In this document: positions 44,585 through 53,279 of the stretch, in pieces | Layout: every line of letters starts with the position of its first letter | How positions within the stretch are numbered: position 1 is the stretch's first letter | Source of the DNA: Clostridiales bacterium | Lineage (GTDB): Bacteria > Bacillota > Clostridia > Lachnospirales > Lachnospiraceae | Direction: 5' to 3' | DNA length: 64,000 nucleotides | Assembly (NCBI GenBank): GCA_023663185.1 | Contig: JAMPHY010000003.1 | Coordinates: forward strand, 124,001-188,000 | Notes under the pieces: model-generated | What the model was told of the DNA's origin: nothing | Seen by the model: the letters and a program-made list of their open reading frames with translations, nothing else | Database searches by the model: none | Position numbers and translations under genes: made by a program

Positions 44585-44632
44585 GCAACTAATTTATAGT
44601 TGCATATTATATCTTTTTCTCACTTTTGTCAA
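44585..44632 (-). promoter_or_regulatory. Promoter and operator of hicAB
   Basis: TTGACA (44627-44632), 15 bases, TATAAT (44606-44611), and immediately downstream the perfect inverted repeat GCAACTA / TAGTTGC (44585-44603). The position fits HicB ribbon-helix-helix binding. Confidence 0.75.
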
Positions 44633-44649
44633 CCTTTTTCATTAACTAT

Positions 44650-44698
44650 TCCTATAAATTTATGGTTTATAGGACTTGCATGGTTTATTGCATAGTTA
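44650..44698 (-). terminator. Terminator-containing 49-bp direct repeat, copy 2
   Basis: Identical over 49 bases to 43868-43916. Its end overlaps the stop codon of the PBECR4-like gene (44696-44698). Confidence 0.8.
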
Positions 44699-45058
44699 AG
44701 TCGAACTGTCATTATAATTTTCGGGTTTCCTAAGATACTCATACTCTTTTGGGAACTTAATTTTTGTCCAATTAACTTTCTTTGCTTTATATACAATTTC
44801 GGAATATTTTTCGTCATTGATCGACAAACGTTTTGACAGACACCTCATATAGAAAGTATCCGATGGCAATCGCTTTCCTTCCTGAAACTTTACACCTGTC
44901 AAATGCATAAAATTCTTGGATTCAAATTGCATTTTTATTGCAATAATCTTATTCATACCCGCATTTGTACAAATTAAAAGCAAATTTCTATTTTCCAAAT
45001 TTTTCTGATATTGTTCTGCAGATAAAAACAATATTTTTAGCGCTTCCGTTTTTTTCAA
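44696..45058 (-). CDS. PBECR4-like nuclease, candidate toxin of a type III-like TA unit
   Basis: A 120-residue protein starting with TTG at 45058, 9 bases after AAAGGA. It resembles the PBECR4 family of BECR-fold nucleases (AEQYQKNLENRNLLLICT, NFMHLTGVKFQEGKRLP, DTFYMRCLSKRLS); the call rests on the F-x-HLTGVK signature and is not certain. It does not begin like ToxN/AbiQ-type toxins. Upstream on the same strand lie a sigma-A promoter, three structured repeats and a terminator, the order seen in type III toxin-antitoxin loci. Its C-terminus is basic (KKVNWTKIKFPKEY). No protein antitoxin is adjacent. Confidence 0.6.
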   Translation of the reverse strand: MKKTEALKILFLSAEQYQKNLENRNLLLICTNAGMNKIIAIKMQFESKNFMHLTGVKFQEGKRLPSDTFYMRCLSKRLSINDEKYSEIVYKAKKVNWTKIKFPKEYEYLRKPENYNDSST

Positions 45059-45075
45059 TTATTCATGTCCTTTGT

Positions 45076-45140
45076 TATTATAAATTTTAAAAGGAGACAC
45101 ATACATCGCAATGTTGTGTGTCTCCTTTAATGACTGATTT
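45076..45140 (-). terminator. Terminator between repeat array and nuclease gene; copy of the gdhA terminator
   Basis: The stem AAAGGAGACACA / TGTGTCTCCTTT is followed on the minus strand by TTTTAAAATTT. It shares 29 identical bases on one flank and the other stem arm with 46428-46492, while the loops differ. In type III TA units a terminator in this place limits toxin expression. Confidence 0.8.
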
Positions 45141-45263
45141 TATCGTTGTCCGCCAACTCACAAGTCTTAAATCTTGCATCTCTTTCGGATTTTATCGTTG
45201 TCCGCCAACTCACAAGTCTTAAACCTTGCATCTCTTTCGGATTTTAGATGTCAGCCCATCAGC
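45136..45263 (-). ncRNA. Structured tandem repeats A-C, candidate RNA antitoxin
   Basis: Two 52-base repeats (from 45136 and 45188, one or two base differences) and a partial third. Each has a small hairpin: GTTG-CAAC at 45145-45157 and 45197-45209, GATG-CATC at 45247-45260, so paired bases change together. Each is followed by an A-rich TAAAATC on the transcribed strand. The TTGATA-N17-TATAAT promoter lies just upstream and the terminator just downstream; the transcript would be about 190 bases. Confidence 0.55.
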
Positions 45264-45289
45264 AGATTGACGTCTGCTCTCCTACATCT

Positions 45290-45318
45290 ATTATATTCAA
45301 AATATAATACATTATCAA
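45290..45318 (-). promoter_or_regulatory. Sigma-A promoter of the repeat RNA
   Basis: TTGATA (45313-45318), exactly 17 bases, TATAAT (45290-45295), on the minus strand, reading into repeats C, B and A, the terminator and the nuclease gene. Confidence 0.75.
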
Positions 45319-45338
45319 CTACTTTTTAATAATCTGCT

Positions 45339-45470
45339 GATTTTTCTGTTGTCTGCCAACTGTCCGTCCTATCATATGCGGCATAAATATGGAGTTTTTC
45401 TGTTGCTCCCCAACTGTCCGTCCCATCATATACGGCATATTTATCAGATTTTTATGGTGTCAGCACACCT
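45339..45470 (-). repeat. Second repeat group D-F, same hairpin pattern
   Basis: Two 54-base units and a partial third (T-runs at 45341, 45395, 45449) with hairpins GTTG-CAAC, GTTG-CAAC and GGTG-CACC. They lie upstream of the promoter at 45290-45318, so are not part of the same transcript. They read open in the frame of the 61-codon ORF after its stop, which leaves an old coding repeat possible. Confidence 0.6.
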
Positions 45471-45637
45471 GAAAAGACATCTGTCTTTCTAGAAATAGCA
45501 ATGCCCATCTCCTCGTTTTCCTGATACAACTCATCAATTAAGGATTTTCCTTCAAAATCCGGTACATCTTCTTTTGTAAATTTTGATAAATAATTTTCTA
45601 TCAACTTATCTTTAAATATCTTCTCTGTATTATTCAT
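45452..45637 (-). CDS. Small hypothetical protein, 61 residues
   Basis: ATG at 45637 with AGGAC four bases upstream. The product is charged and helical (KIFKDKLIENYLSKFTKEDVP, read in part; SLIDELYQENEEMGIAISRK) and ends SGVLTP where repeat F begins, so its 3' end lies in the repeat. It may be a truncated gene whose end was replaced by the repeats. No family recognised. It sits between the PIN toxin and the repeat groups. Confidence 0.5.
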   Translation of the reverse strand: MNNTEKIFKDKLIENYLSKFTKEDVPDFEGKSLIDELYQENEEMGIAISRKTDVFSGVLTP

Positions 45638-45676
45638 AAGTCCTGCCTTTGTCCATAAAATATATTAAAAATTGTA

Positions 45677-46081
45677 TTAATCCGACAAGTATTTTTCACA
45701 GAAGTCTTTTGCTGTTACAATCTGAATATTTTCATATTCCTTTAGTACAAGTAAATCTTTATCTCCACTGACAATATATAAAGCATTGGAATCTTTTGCA
45801 CACCCTAGAAACTTATCATCAGCAGAGTCGCGACATATTTCAACATGCGTAACCGGTTCAATTATTTCTAATGCCTTTATCAGTGGACTCAAAATCGCTC
45901 TATTGATATTCCCCTGTTTTCTATCAATCATTTCCTGCACAATTTCCTCATATTCGTCTATAATTTCTGCCGTCGCACAAGCAGTAATTTGCTTACCAAC
46001 AACAGCACTGAGAATTTTTCTAGGAAATCCACCGAAAAAAATGCCTGAAATCAATACATTTGTATCTATCACTATTCTCAT
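45677..46081 (-). CDS. PIN-domain toxin
   Basis: A 134-residue PIN nuclease: MRIVIDTNVLISGIFFGG with the first Asp, a middle TAEIIDEYEEIV with acidic residues, CRDSADDKFLGCAKDSNALYIVSGDKDLLVL with the remaining acidic site, and IVTAKDFCEKY. PIN toxins cleave RNA with Mg2+ or Mn2+. It overlaps by 4 bases the AbrB-like gene upstream, which encodes the likely antitoxin. All expected acidic residues are present. Confidence 0.9.
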   Translation of the reverse strand: MRIVIDTNVLISGIFFGGFPRKILSAVVGKQITACATAEIIDEYEEIVQEMIDRKQGNINRAILSPLIKALEIIEPVTHVEICRDSADDKFLGCAKDSNALYIVSGDKDLLVLKEYENIQIVTAKDFCEKYLSD

Positions 46082-46344
46082 ACTTGTTTCTTCTTTCTGA
46101 CTGATTTGATTATATCATCAACATCATTTTCATTATATCCGACAGACATTGCCCACTCCCTCGCCTCGTCCAGCGAAGCTTCAAATTCTTCTACCGAAGG
46201 AAGTTTCAAAGTTTTAAGCATAATAACATCTCCTGAAGTATATGCTACTAATTTATCTCCTGTATCAATCGACAAGAGTTTGCGAATGTTGACTGGCAGA
46301 GAAATCTGCCCTTTTGAAGAAACTGTCAATATTTGTGTATTCAT
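46078..46344 (-). CDS. AbrB/MazE-like (SpoVT-AbrB) antitoxin
   Basis: An 88-residue protein. Residues 1-47 are a swapped-hairpin AbrB DNA-binding domain (QILTVSSKGQISLPVNIRKLLSI, GDKLVAYTSGDVIMLK). The C-terminal part (VEEFEASLDEAREWAMSVG, DDIIKSVRKKK) is a helical toxin-binding tail. It precedes and overlaps the PIN gene. A perfect palindrome upstream is its likely operator. Confidence 0.9.
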   Translation of the reverse strand: MNTQILTVSSKGQISLPVNIRKLLSIDTGDKLVAYTSGDVIMLKTLKLPSVEEFEASLDEAREWAMSVGYNENDVDDIIKSVRKKKQV

Positions 46345-46363
46345 TTGCCTATGCTCCTTTTTG

Positions 46364-46420
46364 GTAAGAATTTCTTACTTATATTATGCCATATAACAAA
46401 AATATATACAATAAAAACTT
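46364..46420 (-). promoter_or_regulatory. Promoter and operator of the AbrB/PIN pair
   Basis: A -35-like TTGTAT, 17 bases and CATAAT on the minus strand, then the perfect palindrome GTAAGAA-T-TTCTTAC (46364-46378) between promoter and ribosome site (AAGGAGC). Confidence 0.65.
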
Positions 46421-46427
46421 ACTTTGC

Positions 46428-46492
46428 TATTATAAATTTTAAAAGGAGACACATACTTCAAAGTGCATGTGTCTCCTTTAATGACTAATTTT
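46428..46492 (-). terminator. Terminator of gdhA, duplicated at 45076-45140
   Basis: Stem AAAGGAGACACAT / ATGTGTCTCCTTT followed on the minus strand by TTTAAAATTT, about 40 bases after the gdhA stop. It is probably the original of the two copies. Confidence 0.85.
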
Positions 46493-46519
46493 CACGTTTT
46501 ATATGTGAATTTTACATCT

Positions 46520-47857
<1,338 letters not shown>

Positions 47858-47927
47858 TCATGTCCTCCTTTAACTGTAATGTTACAGACTTTCCACCAGT
47901 CTGCACTAACTGCATTGTCCACGTTCC

Positions 47928-47956
47928 ATTATAGTATGTCCACAGTAAATTCACAA
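47928..47956 (-). promoter_or_regulatory. Sigma-A promoter of gdhA
   Basis: TTGTGA (47951-47956), exactly 17 bases, TATAAT (47928-47933), about 75 bases before the gdhA start. Confidence 0.7.
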
Positions 47957-48047
47957 GCCCGATTTTATATGCTGATGCGTAAAAATTTCATGCGCATTTT
48001 TATACAAATTGTACAATAATGCACAGATAATTGTATGCGTGTATACA

Positions 48048-48095
48048 GTTCAGGCGACAGGTATATGGGCGCATATGTTCTCATGCCGCCTGAAC
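48048..48095. repeat. Short palindromic element, copy 4
   Basis: GTTCAGGCG / CGCCTGAAC outer stem; the right half (CATATGTTCTCATGCCGC) matches the arm pattern of the long palindromes, but the conserved centre is missing. It begins three bases after the stop of the 48099 gene; TTTTT follows on the plus strand. Confidence 0.6.
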
Positions 48096-48098
48096 TTT

Positions 48099-48530
48099 TT
48101 ACAGGTAGTCCTTCATCTGCTCAATGCTCTTTTCTTCAAAATCCATAAGTTCCTTCGCCAATTCCACAGAACGCTCATCTGCGAAAGAATTGTGTTTGAC
48201 AGTCTTATACATGCTGGTGAGTCCCTTGTTCGAGCCTTGTATCATCATTTCTGCCAGATGGCTTGTGCTTGTATTAAGTATGGTTCCTAAATGAAGGCTG
48301 CCGCGCAGCGCCATATCCGCCGCCTGATTGCTTCTGTATGGGCTGCTCTGCTCTTCTACAAGCTGTTCTACGGCATCGTTATGGATTTTAGCATATCCTA
48401 GTGATTGTTTGGAGAGTTTCAGGGTAAATTCATCGTCCTGCGTCTTATCCAGTAGAGTGTCTATGGTGGTCATCGCTATCTGTGTGTTTTTTTGGATTTC
48501 CTTTAAAATTGAAATATCGTCCCGTCTCAT
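48099..48530 (-). CDS. Hypothetical helical protein
   Basis: The start is taken at ATG 48530 (MRRDDISILKE); an upstream ATG at 48575 adds 15 residues and has less support. The 143-residue product is largely helical and charged, without membrane segments or Cys (ISILKEIQKNTQIAMTTIDTLL, QAADMALRGSLHLGTILNTS). It could form a four-helix bundle, and the repeated His/Met residues are not in a metal-binding pattern I recognise. It lies alone between gdhA and the SH3b gene, flanked by hairpins. Confidence 0.65.
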   Translation of the reverse strand: MRRDDISILKEIQKNTQIAMTTIDTLLDKTQDDEFTLKLSKQSLGYAKIHNDAVEQLVEEQSSPYRSNQAADMALRGSLHLGTILNTSTSHLAEMMIQGSNKGLTSMYKTVKHNSFADERSVELAKELMDFEEKSIEQMKDYL

Positions 48531-48593
48531 TCTATAACCTTGCTCCTTTCTCAATCCGCGAATTTGTGCACTCAAGACATCTTCGATATCTGC

Positions 48594-48630
48594 AAAAAAA
48601 AGAGTACAGGGGGTATCCTATACTCTTTAA
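48594..48630 (-). terminator. Terminator of the SH3b protein gene
   Basis: AGAGTA / TACTCT stem with a 14-base loop, followed on the minus strand by a run of seven or more T. It is about 75 bases after the stop at 48704. Confidence 0.8.
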
Positions 48631-48703
48631 TCTTGCCATATTTTGTTTTCTTTAATCTGCTATTTAAAGATTCAGTTTAATTTGCTTTGAACGGCAGGAA
48701 TTT

Positions 48704-49945
48704 TTACTCCACATAATCAGATTTTACATACGCCGGGTGTCCGTTATACATTATCTTGGTCCAGCCGTTATCCTGCTGTTCTATCATGTCAAGTTTTTGT
48801 CCTTCGTAAGCAAGTCCTAGTTTATTGCTGTTTTCGCTTGCTTCGCTTCTAATTCTGACGTTGGCTGTCGCCGTAACGGTTCCGGTAACGATATTATTTT
48901 CTCCTCCGGCGTCGGTTCCTGTGTCTGACTGTGTTCCGGAAGCCATTTCCTCAAACTCGACGTCTTCCAAATACATGCTCTTGATATAGGCAGGAGAGCC
49001 TTCATATTCAACCTTGCTCCAACCGTTGTCAATCTTTTCCAGCAGCTTAAATTCATCTCCGACCGCCGCTTTACCGAGCTTATCGGCTGTCTCGCTGTCA
49101 GACGAGCGGATATTGACTACTTCCATAGCCCTGACTTTTGTCGCTACAGTAACGGTTTCCGGCTCTTGTGTACCTTCTTCTCCGCCTGCCATAGCTGCTT
49201 CTGCCGCGTTGTTCTCTTCTGCAAGCGCTAACGCTTCCCCGACGTTTTTCTCTATTTCCTCTTTGAAATCAGTAAGGAAACTTTTCAGCTCTTCGTCTCC
49301 AGCCACCATGTTATTATATTCTACGTTGATTTTATTGCTCAAATCTATAACGTCTTCCTGCAGGCTTGCTATCCGCATATATTCCAGCTCGCTCTCATCG
49401 CTGCTGTCGCTATAATTAATATAATATCTGCCGTTTGCATCGACGCAGACATATCTAACCTCCATGCCCGGTATCGCATTTTCATAGTCCTTGAACTTCT
49501 CCTGAAGGGCAATATACACCAGATATGAATTTTCCACAGGACCCGGCTTAGTATAAATATCCAATGTCGGAAAATCCTCCAGATATTTACTGGTTTCTTC
49601 AATCCTGAGTGCCTCTGAGTCATCAAGAACGTCCACAAGACTGCGAATCGTATCAAGATCCCCTTCTACCTGCGCGGCGTAATATCTCTCAATCAGCTCT
49701 TTAATCTCAGGAATATCATTCTCTTTAAGCAGCATATCCGGCGCTTCTGTTGTTGCCGAGTCATTTTCCAGCACTTCTTCAACCACTATGTTATTTACTT
49801 CAATTTTTTCTTCCTGTGTATCCTCTTTCTTATTGGCGCTAACTGAGATAAAAACGGTAATCATAACACAGACCGCCAAAACCGCAGGCATGACAAACTT
49901 GGCATTTTTCACAAACCATGTTTTAACACTTTCCAATTTCGCCAT
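48704..49945 (-). CDS. Membrane-anchored protein with two SH3b domains
   Basis: The start is taken at ATG 49945 (MAKLESVKTWF) behind AAAAGGGGG; an ATG at 49981 is also possible. The 413-residue protein has one membrane segment (residues ~15-37, FVMPAVLAVCVMITVFISV), an acidic linker, a ~130-residue extracytoplasmic NTF2-like domain (LIERYYAAQVEGDLDTIRSLVD, YINYSDSSDESEL), and two C-terminal bacterial SH3 domains (VVNIRSSDSETADKLG, ANVRIRSEASENSNKLG). SH3b domains bind peptidoglycan stems, so it probably acts at the cell wall. Confidence 0.85.
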   Translation of the reverse strand: MAKLESVKTWFVKNAKFVMPAVLAVCVMITVFISVSANKKEDTQEEKIEVNNIVVEEVLENDSATTEAPDMLLKENDIPEIKELIERYYAAQVEGDLDTIRSLVDVLDDSEALRIEETSKYLEDFPTLDIYTKPGPVENSYLVYIALQEKFKDYENAIPGMEVRYVCVDANGRYYINYSDSSDESELEYMRIASLQEDVIDLSNKINVEYNNMVAGDEELKSFLTDFKEEIEKNVGEALALAEENNAAEAAMAGGEEGTQEPETVTVATKVRAMEVVNIRSSDSETADKLGKAAVGDEFKLLEKIDNGWSKVEYEGSPAYIKSMYLEDVEFEEMASGTQSDTGTDAGGENNIVTGTVTATANVRIRSEASENSNKLGLAYEGQKLDMIEQQDNGWTKIMYNGHPAYVKSDYVE

Positions 49946-50019
49946 AGTATCCCCCTTTTTATCACTATTTGCTGTATCCATAATCTACGACCTTTCCTTA
50001 TTGTAGCAAATGATGTAAA

Positions 50020-50091
50020 TGCACCCGACAGGAATCGAACCTGCATCAAAGGCGTCGGAGGCCTACGTTCTATCCGTTAGACTACGGGTGC
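50020..50091 (-). tRNA. tRNA-Arg, anticodon CCG
   Basis: The acceptor arms GCACCCG / CGGGTGC, a D-arm GTCTAACGGATAGAAC, an anticodon arm with loop CTCCGAC (anticodon CCG), and a T-arm with GGTTCGATTCC fold as a 72-base tRNA with discriminator A. CCA is not encoded. The CCG anticodon reads the CGG Arg codon. Confidence 0.95.
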
Positions 50092-50188
50092 ATATGTTAC
50101 AAATTTGTTACATCATTATTTACATAATATCATACATACCGTATATTGTCCAGTAAAATCGAAAAGGTAAAATTTTGCTAATATTTGA

Positions 50189-50276
50189 GCGTCATGGGAA
50201 CATATGATTTCCCTTGCAGCACGCTCCCGCTCCATGAAAAATCGCAGCGGCGGGGAATCATATGTCCCCATGCCGC
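50189..50276. repeat. Palindromic element, copy 3
   Basis: Arms of 25 bases pair at 22 positions (50189-50213 with 50252-50276) and carry CATATG. The centre ACGCTCCCGCTCC...AAAATCGCAGCGG matches half of copy 1 read on the other strand. It begins about 33 bases after the stop of the DUF5688 gene. Confidence 0.8.
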
Positions 50277-50308
50277 TTGCGAGCTTATTCTATAATTTTT
50301 TAATAACC

Positions 50309-51214
50309 CTACATCACGCTTATTTCATGTGAAAATCTGTCATAGTAGTAAACATTATAGGACAGCCTTTCTTCCGGCTCGACCTGTGTATCGTTGACGT
50401 CTCTTACCATTTCCTTATAAAAATCCTTCTCCGTAAGCCCGTCGTCCGGCACCAGCAGAACTTCATGCACAGAACTTGGCAGGATAATCAGATTTTTATT
50501 AAGCTTGCCTGTCAGCGTCTTTAATGAGTCAGAATACAAAAGCGCCGACGCGCCGTAAAGCCTGTCGCGGTTGCTTAACACATACATTGCCACATCAGGC
50601 ACATCTTCCGGTCTGATTCGTTTTGAGGTATTCTTCGTCACTATTTCGCTTATCATCTGATTAATGGGAAGCATTTCTTCCGGACAGAGCCTAAGCATAT
50701 TTGCGCCTGCATTTTTATACAGCTCTGAGCAGGTGGTGTTCCACATATTAAGATGGCTGTTGTGAATAAGGATAGTCGCCTTTCCAAAGCGTTCATCTTC
50801 AAATGAATAGTAAAATACCAACGCAAGATCATTCCACTCAATATACGGAATATCTGCCAAAAGTGTCCGATTACTTTCACGATGGATAAGTTTATATAAA
50901 ACCCTGTCTTTCACTTTGTCAAAATGCGAGAAAAACTCCATATCCATGCGTATTTCCTTAGCATTGCGCCGATATACGCATAAAATGTCATATACGATAT
51001 CCCCGAACATTCTGCCTTCTTCGTAATCTTCATAAAAGTCGTCAATATATATCGCAGGAGACACATTGCTCCCTTTTTTGCCGATTATGACTGCATGAAG
51101 GCAGACTCCATTATTCTTGGATACTTCTTTATATTCGATATTATAGTCTGCGCCCAACGCTTCTTTAACTGCATCACATATTCTCTGTCCAAATTGTTCA
51201 ATTTTCAATGTCAT
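50309..51214 (-). CDS. DUF5688 family protein
   Basis: The start is ATG 51214 (MTLKIEQFGQRI), with GAGAGGA at good distance. The 301-residue protein shows the pattern of DUF5688, a family common in Lachnospiraceae (VCLHAVIIGKKGSNVSPAIYID, read in part; RVLYKLIHRESNRTLLADIPY; LRLCPEEMLPINQM). No catalytic motif is evident, no membrane segment, function unknown. It follows efp with a terminator between. Confidence 0.75.
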   Translation of the reverse strand: MTLKIEQFGQRICDAVKEALGADYNIEYKEVSKNNGVCLHAVIIGKKGSNVSPAIYIDDFYEDYEEGRMFGDIVYDILCVYRRNAKEIRMDMEFFSHFDKVKDRVLYKLIHRESNRTLLADIPYIEWNDLALVFYYSFEDERFGKATILIHNSHLNMWNTTCSELYKNAGANMLRLCPEEMLPINQMISEIVTKNTSKRIRPEDVPDVAMYVLSNRDRLYGASALLYSDSLKTLTGKLNKNLIILPSSVHEVLLVPDDGLTEKDFYKEMVRDVNDTQVEPEERLSYNVYYYDRFSHEISVM

Positions 51215-51255
51215 ATTGTCCTCTCTTTCCTTCTCTCCGGACAATAAAAATAACG

Positions 51256-51292
51256 CAAAAAAGACAATGAAGCATAACGTCTCATTGTCTTA
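51256..51292 (-). terminator. Terminator of efp
   Basis: AAGACAATGA / TCATTGTCTT perfect stem with an 11-base loop, followed on the minus strand by TTTTTT; 24 bases after the efp stop. Confidence 0.92.
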
Positions 51293-51314
51293 TAGGCTTA
51301 TAGAAATAAATGTA

Positions 51315-51872
51315 TTATACTCTTGAGAGATACTCGCCGGTTCTGGTGTCAATCTTAATCACTTCACCCTGATTAACGAATAAAGGCACCATAACTTTGG
51401 CTCCGGTCTCTACGATTGCGGGCTTGGTTGCACCTGTGGCGGTATCGCCCTTAAATCCCGGTTCGGTATCTGTAATCTCAAGTTCTACGAATAACGGCGG
51501 CTCGATGGCAAAAACACTACCATTATAGGAGCATACCTTAACCATTTCATTCTCTTTAACGAACTTCAAGGCGTCACCCACTGTCTCTGCGTTCAAAGCA
51601 ACCTGATCATAGGTCTCTGTATCCATAAAGTTGTACAAATCACCGTCTGAGTATAAATACTGCATATCTTTTCTATCAATACGTGCCTGTGGGCATTTCT
51701 CAGTAGGTCTGAAAGTTCTCTCTACCACGCCTCCATTGATAACGTTTTTCAGCTTAGTTCTGACAAAAGCCGCACCTTTGCCGGGCTTTACATGCTGGAA
51801 CTCAATAATCTGATAAACGCTGCCTTCTAACTCAATGGTAATGCCATTCCTGAAATCGCCTGCCGATACCAT
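51315..51872 (-). CDS. efp: Translation elongation factor P
   Basis: A 185-residue protein of normal EF-P length, start ATG 51872 behind AGGAGG. The modification loop reads [16 protein letters not shown], with Lys (rather than Arg) at the tip, near residue 32. The middle and C-terminal OB domains end [11 protein letters not shown] relieves ribosome stalling at polyproline. No epmA/epmB-type modifying genes are nearby; many Firmicutes use a different modification or none. Confidence 0.97.
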   Translation of the reverse strand: MVSAGDFRNGITIELEGSVYQIIEFQHVKPGKGAAFVRTKLKNVINGGVVERTFRPTEKCPQARIDRKDMQYLYSDGDLYNFMDTETYDQVALNAETVGDALKFVKENEMVKVCSYNGSVFAIEPPLFVELEITDTEPGFKGDTATGATKPAIVETGAKVMVPLFVNQGEVIKIDTRTGEYLSRV

Positions 51873-52006
51873 AAAATAATCCTCCTAAATTCTCACAAAT
51901 ATAATTCTTTTCTAGTTTATACTATAAATTGCCTTTTTTCAACCTCTAATGATAAAAAAAATAAAAAATTTCGGTTAGCGTGCAGGCGGCATTGCTTCAA
52001 GTATAG

Positions 52007-53278
52007 TTACTTTACTAAAATTTCCTCATACCGTATATTTTCATCACGGTACAACTGTGTCAACTTTAAATCTGCGTCGTTATAGCAGACTCTTCCGTCT
52101 TCGCCATATACCGCAAAAATCCCTTTTTCCTTAAGCTCTGACAACTTTTCTTCCAAAAGACTGTCTGAAATATACACGGGTATTATTTTTAAGAGGATTT
52201 CAGCGCAGCTTAAATTACTGCCGTAGCAGACTAAATCGCTGACGGAACTTTTGCATGTGCCGTCTTTTGTGTCAAGATAGGGGGTGCGAATTGTGCCGTC
52301 CGAATATGCGTAATAATACGGCTGCGTGCTGTTTAACGCATAATCATGCAGATATACCATACCAAGCGGACCTGTATACTGTATACTTGCCGCCGGATAA
52401 ATCATAGTGCCCGCCCTGTCATAGAAAGTATAGGCATATTGCTCACCGCTATTGTCAAGATTTCTGGTAAAGCCGTCCACGCTTGAAATACAACCATGTG
52501 AAAAGCCCGCGCTAAGCATTTCCTGCGCCAGATAATCTATGATAAAAGCATTTTTAAACCAGTAAAAATCAATAAAACTTGTAATCTCATTCTCTTTTGC
52601 AAACTGCATATACTCGTCCGCTACCCGTAGACGAATTTTATTCTCTCCTAGCAGCTCTAAATCCACCATCTTCGTATCATTGGCAAATGCGGCGACGGCA
52701 CTGTAATAGTCCGCCGTGTCCGCATTAAGATAAGGATCGTACTCCGCCGCCTGATATTCTTCCGTACAGTTAAATATGCCGTCATACTGCTCATATATGG
52801 GCGCAAGGTACAGGCTTCTGTCTCCCGCGCTCTGAATAAGCGAGAATGCGTCGTACAAAACATCGTCCACCACAATTTCTTCATTAGGGTGCCTATTGAT
52901 GTAGTAGATATTATGGACATTCTCATATTCCACATCATTTGTGAAAATGCGAAAAGCATACTCGGTGTCTTCGGAATAGCGTGCCGTAAGCTCTTTGCCC
53001 TCAGTCGCTGCCGATACTCCGTCTTTACCAAGATAGTACATAAAGACAAAATCGCCGCCGCAGTTTAATTCAGAAGATGTGACTTCAATTTCATTCCAGC
53101 CCGCGTCTTTTGACGACATATGCGCCACGCCATAAGCAAGAAAAAAAGCCCCGACCAACAAAAAAATGACCGCAAGAGTCAGCCGCAGCCGCTTATGTTC
53201 ATCGGAAAGCTCTATCTTTTCAACCGGTTTGGGAGTAGGAAGATTGCTCTTCCTGCCCCCTCTTCTAGTTTCTCTCAT
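52007..53278 (-). CDS. Membrane-anchored protein with possible ApbE-like domain
   Basis: A 423-residue protein: basic cytoplasmic start, one membrane segment (residues ~31-52, RLTLAVIFLLVGAFFLAYGV), then a large extracytoplasmic domain. The order of motifs in residues ~245-390 (AFIIDYLAQEMLSAGFSHGCISSVDG, YLHDYALNSTQPYYY, DTKDGTCKSSVSDLVCYGS, CAEIL) recalls the flavin-transferase ApbE, but the Gly-Gly and Asp-Pro-x-Thr-Gly residues are not kept, so the relation is speculative. It ends 1 base before the OppF start region of the opp cluster's last gene and may be part of that unit. Confidence 0.55.
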   Translation of the reverse strand: MRETRRGGRKSNLPTPKPVEKIELSDEHKRLRLTLAVIFLLVGAFFLAYGVAHMSSKDAGWNEIEVTSSELNCGGDFVFMYYLGKDGVSAATEGKELTARYSEDTEYAFRIFTNDVEYENVHNIYYINRHPNEEIVVDDVLYDAFSLIQSAGDRSLYLAPIYEQYDGIFNCTEEYQAAEYDPYLNADTADYYSAVAAFANDTKMVDLELLGENKIRLRVADEYMQFAKENEITSFIDFYWFKNAFIIDYLAQEMLSAGFSHGCISSVDGFTRNLDNSGEQYAYTFYDRAGTMIYPAASIQYTGPLGMVYLHDYALNSTQPYYYAYSDGTIRTPYLDTKDGTCKSSVSDLVCYGSNLSCAEILLKIIPVYISDSLLEEKLSELKEKGIFAVYGEDGRVCYNDADLKLTQLYRDENIRYEEILVK

Positions 53279-53279
53279 A

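Noticed and set aside
44629-44817. 62-codon ORF overlapping the PBECR4-like gene end
   Set aside because: Out of frame shadow across the terminator repeat, with no ribosome site.
45136-45470. CRISPR array
   Set aside because: Within each group the segments between hairpins are also alike, the identical part is not a uniform repeat, and no cas genes are present.
43868-46492. Prophage or integrative element
   Set aside because: No integrase, structural or transfer genes; only TA-type modules and terminators.
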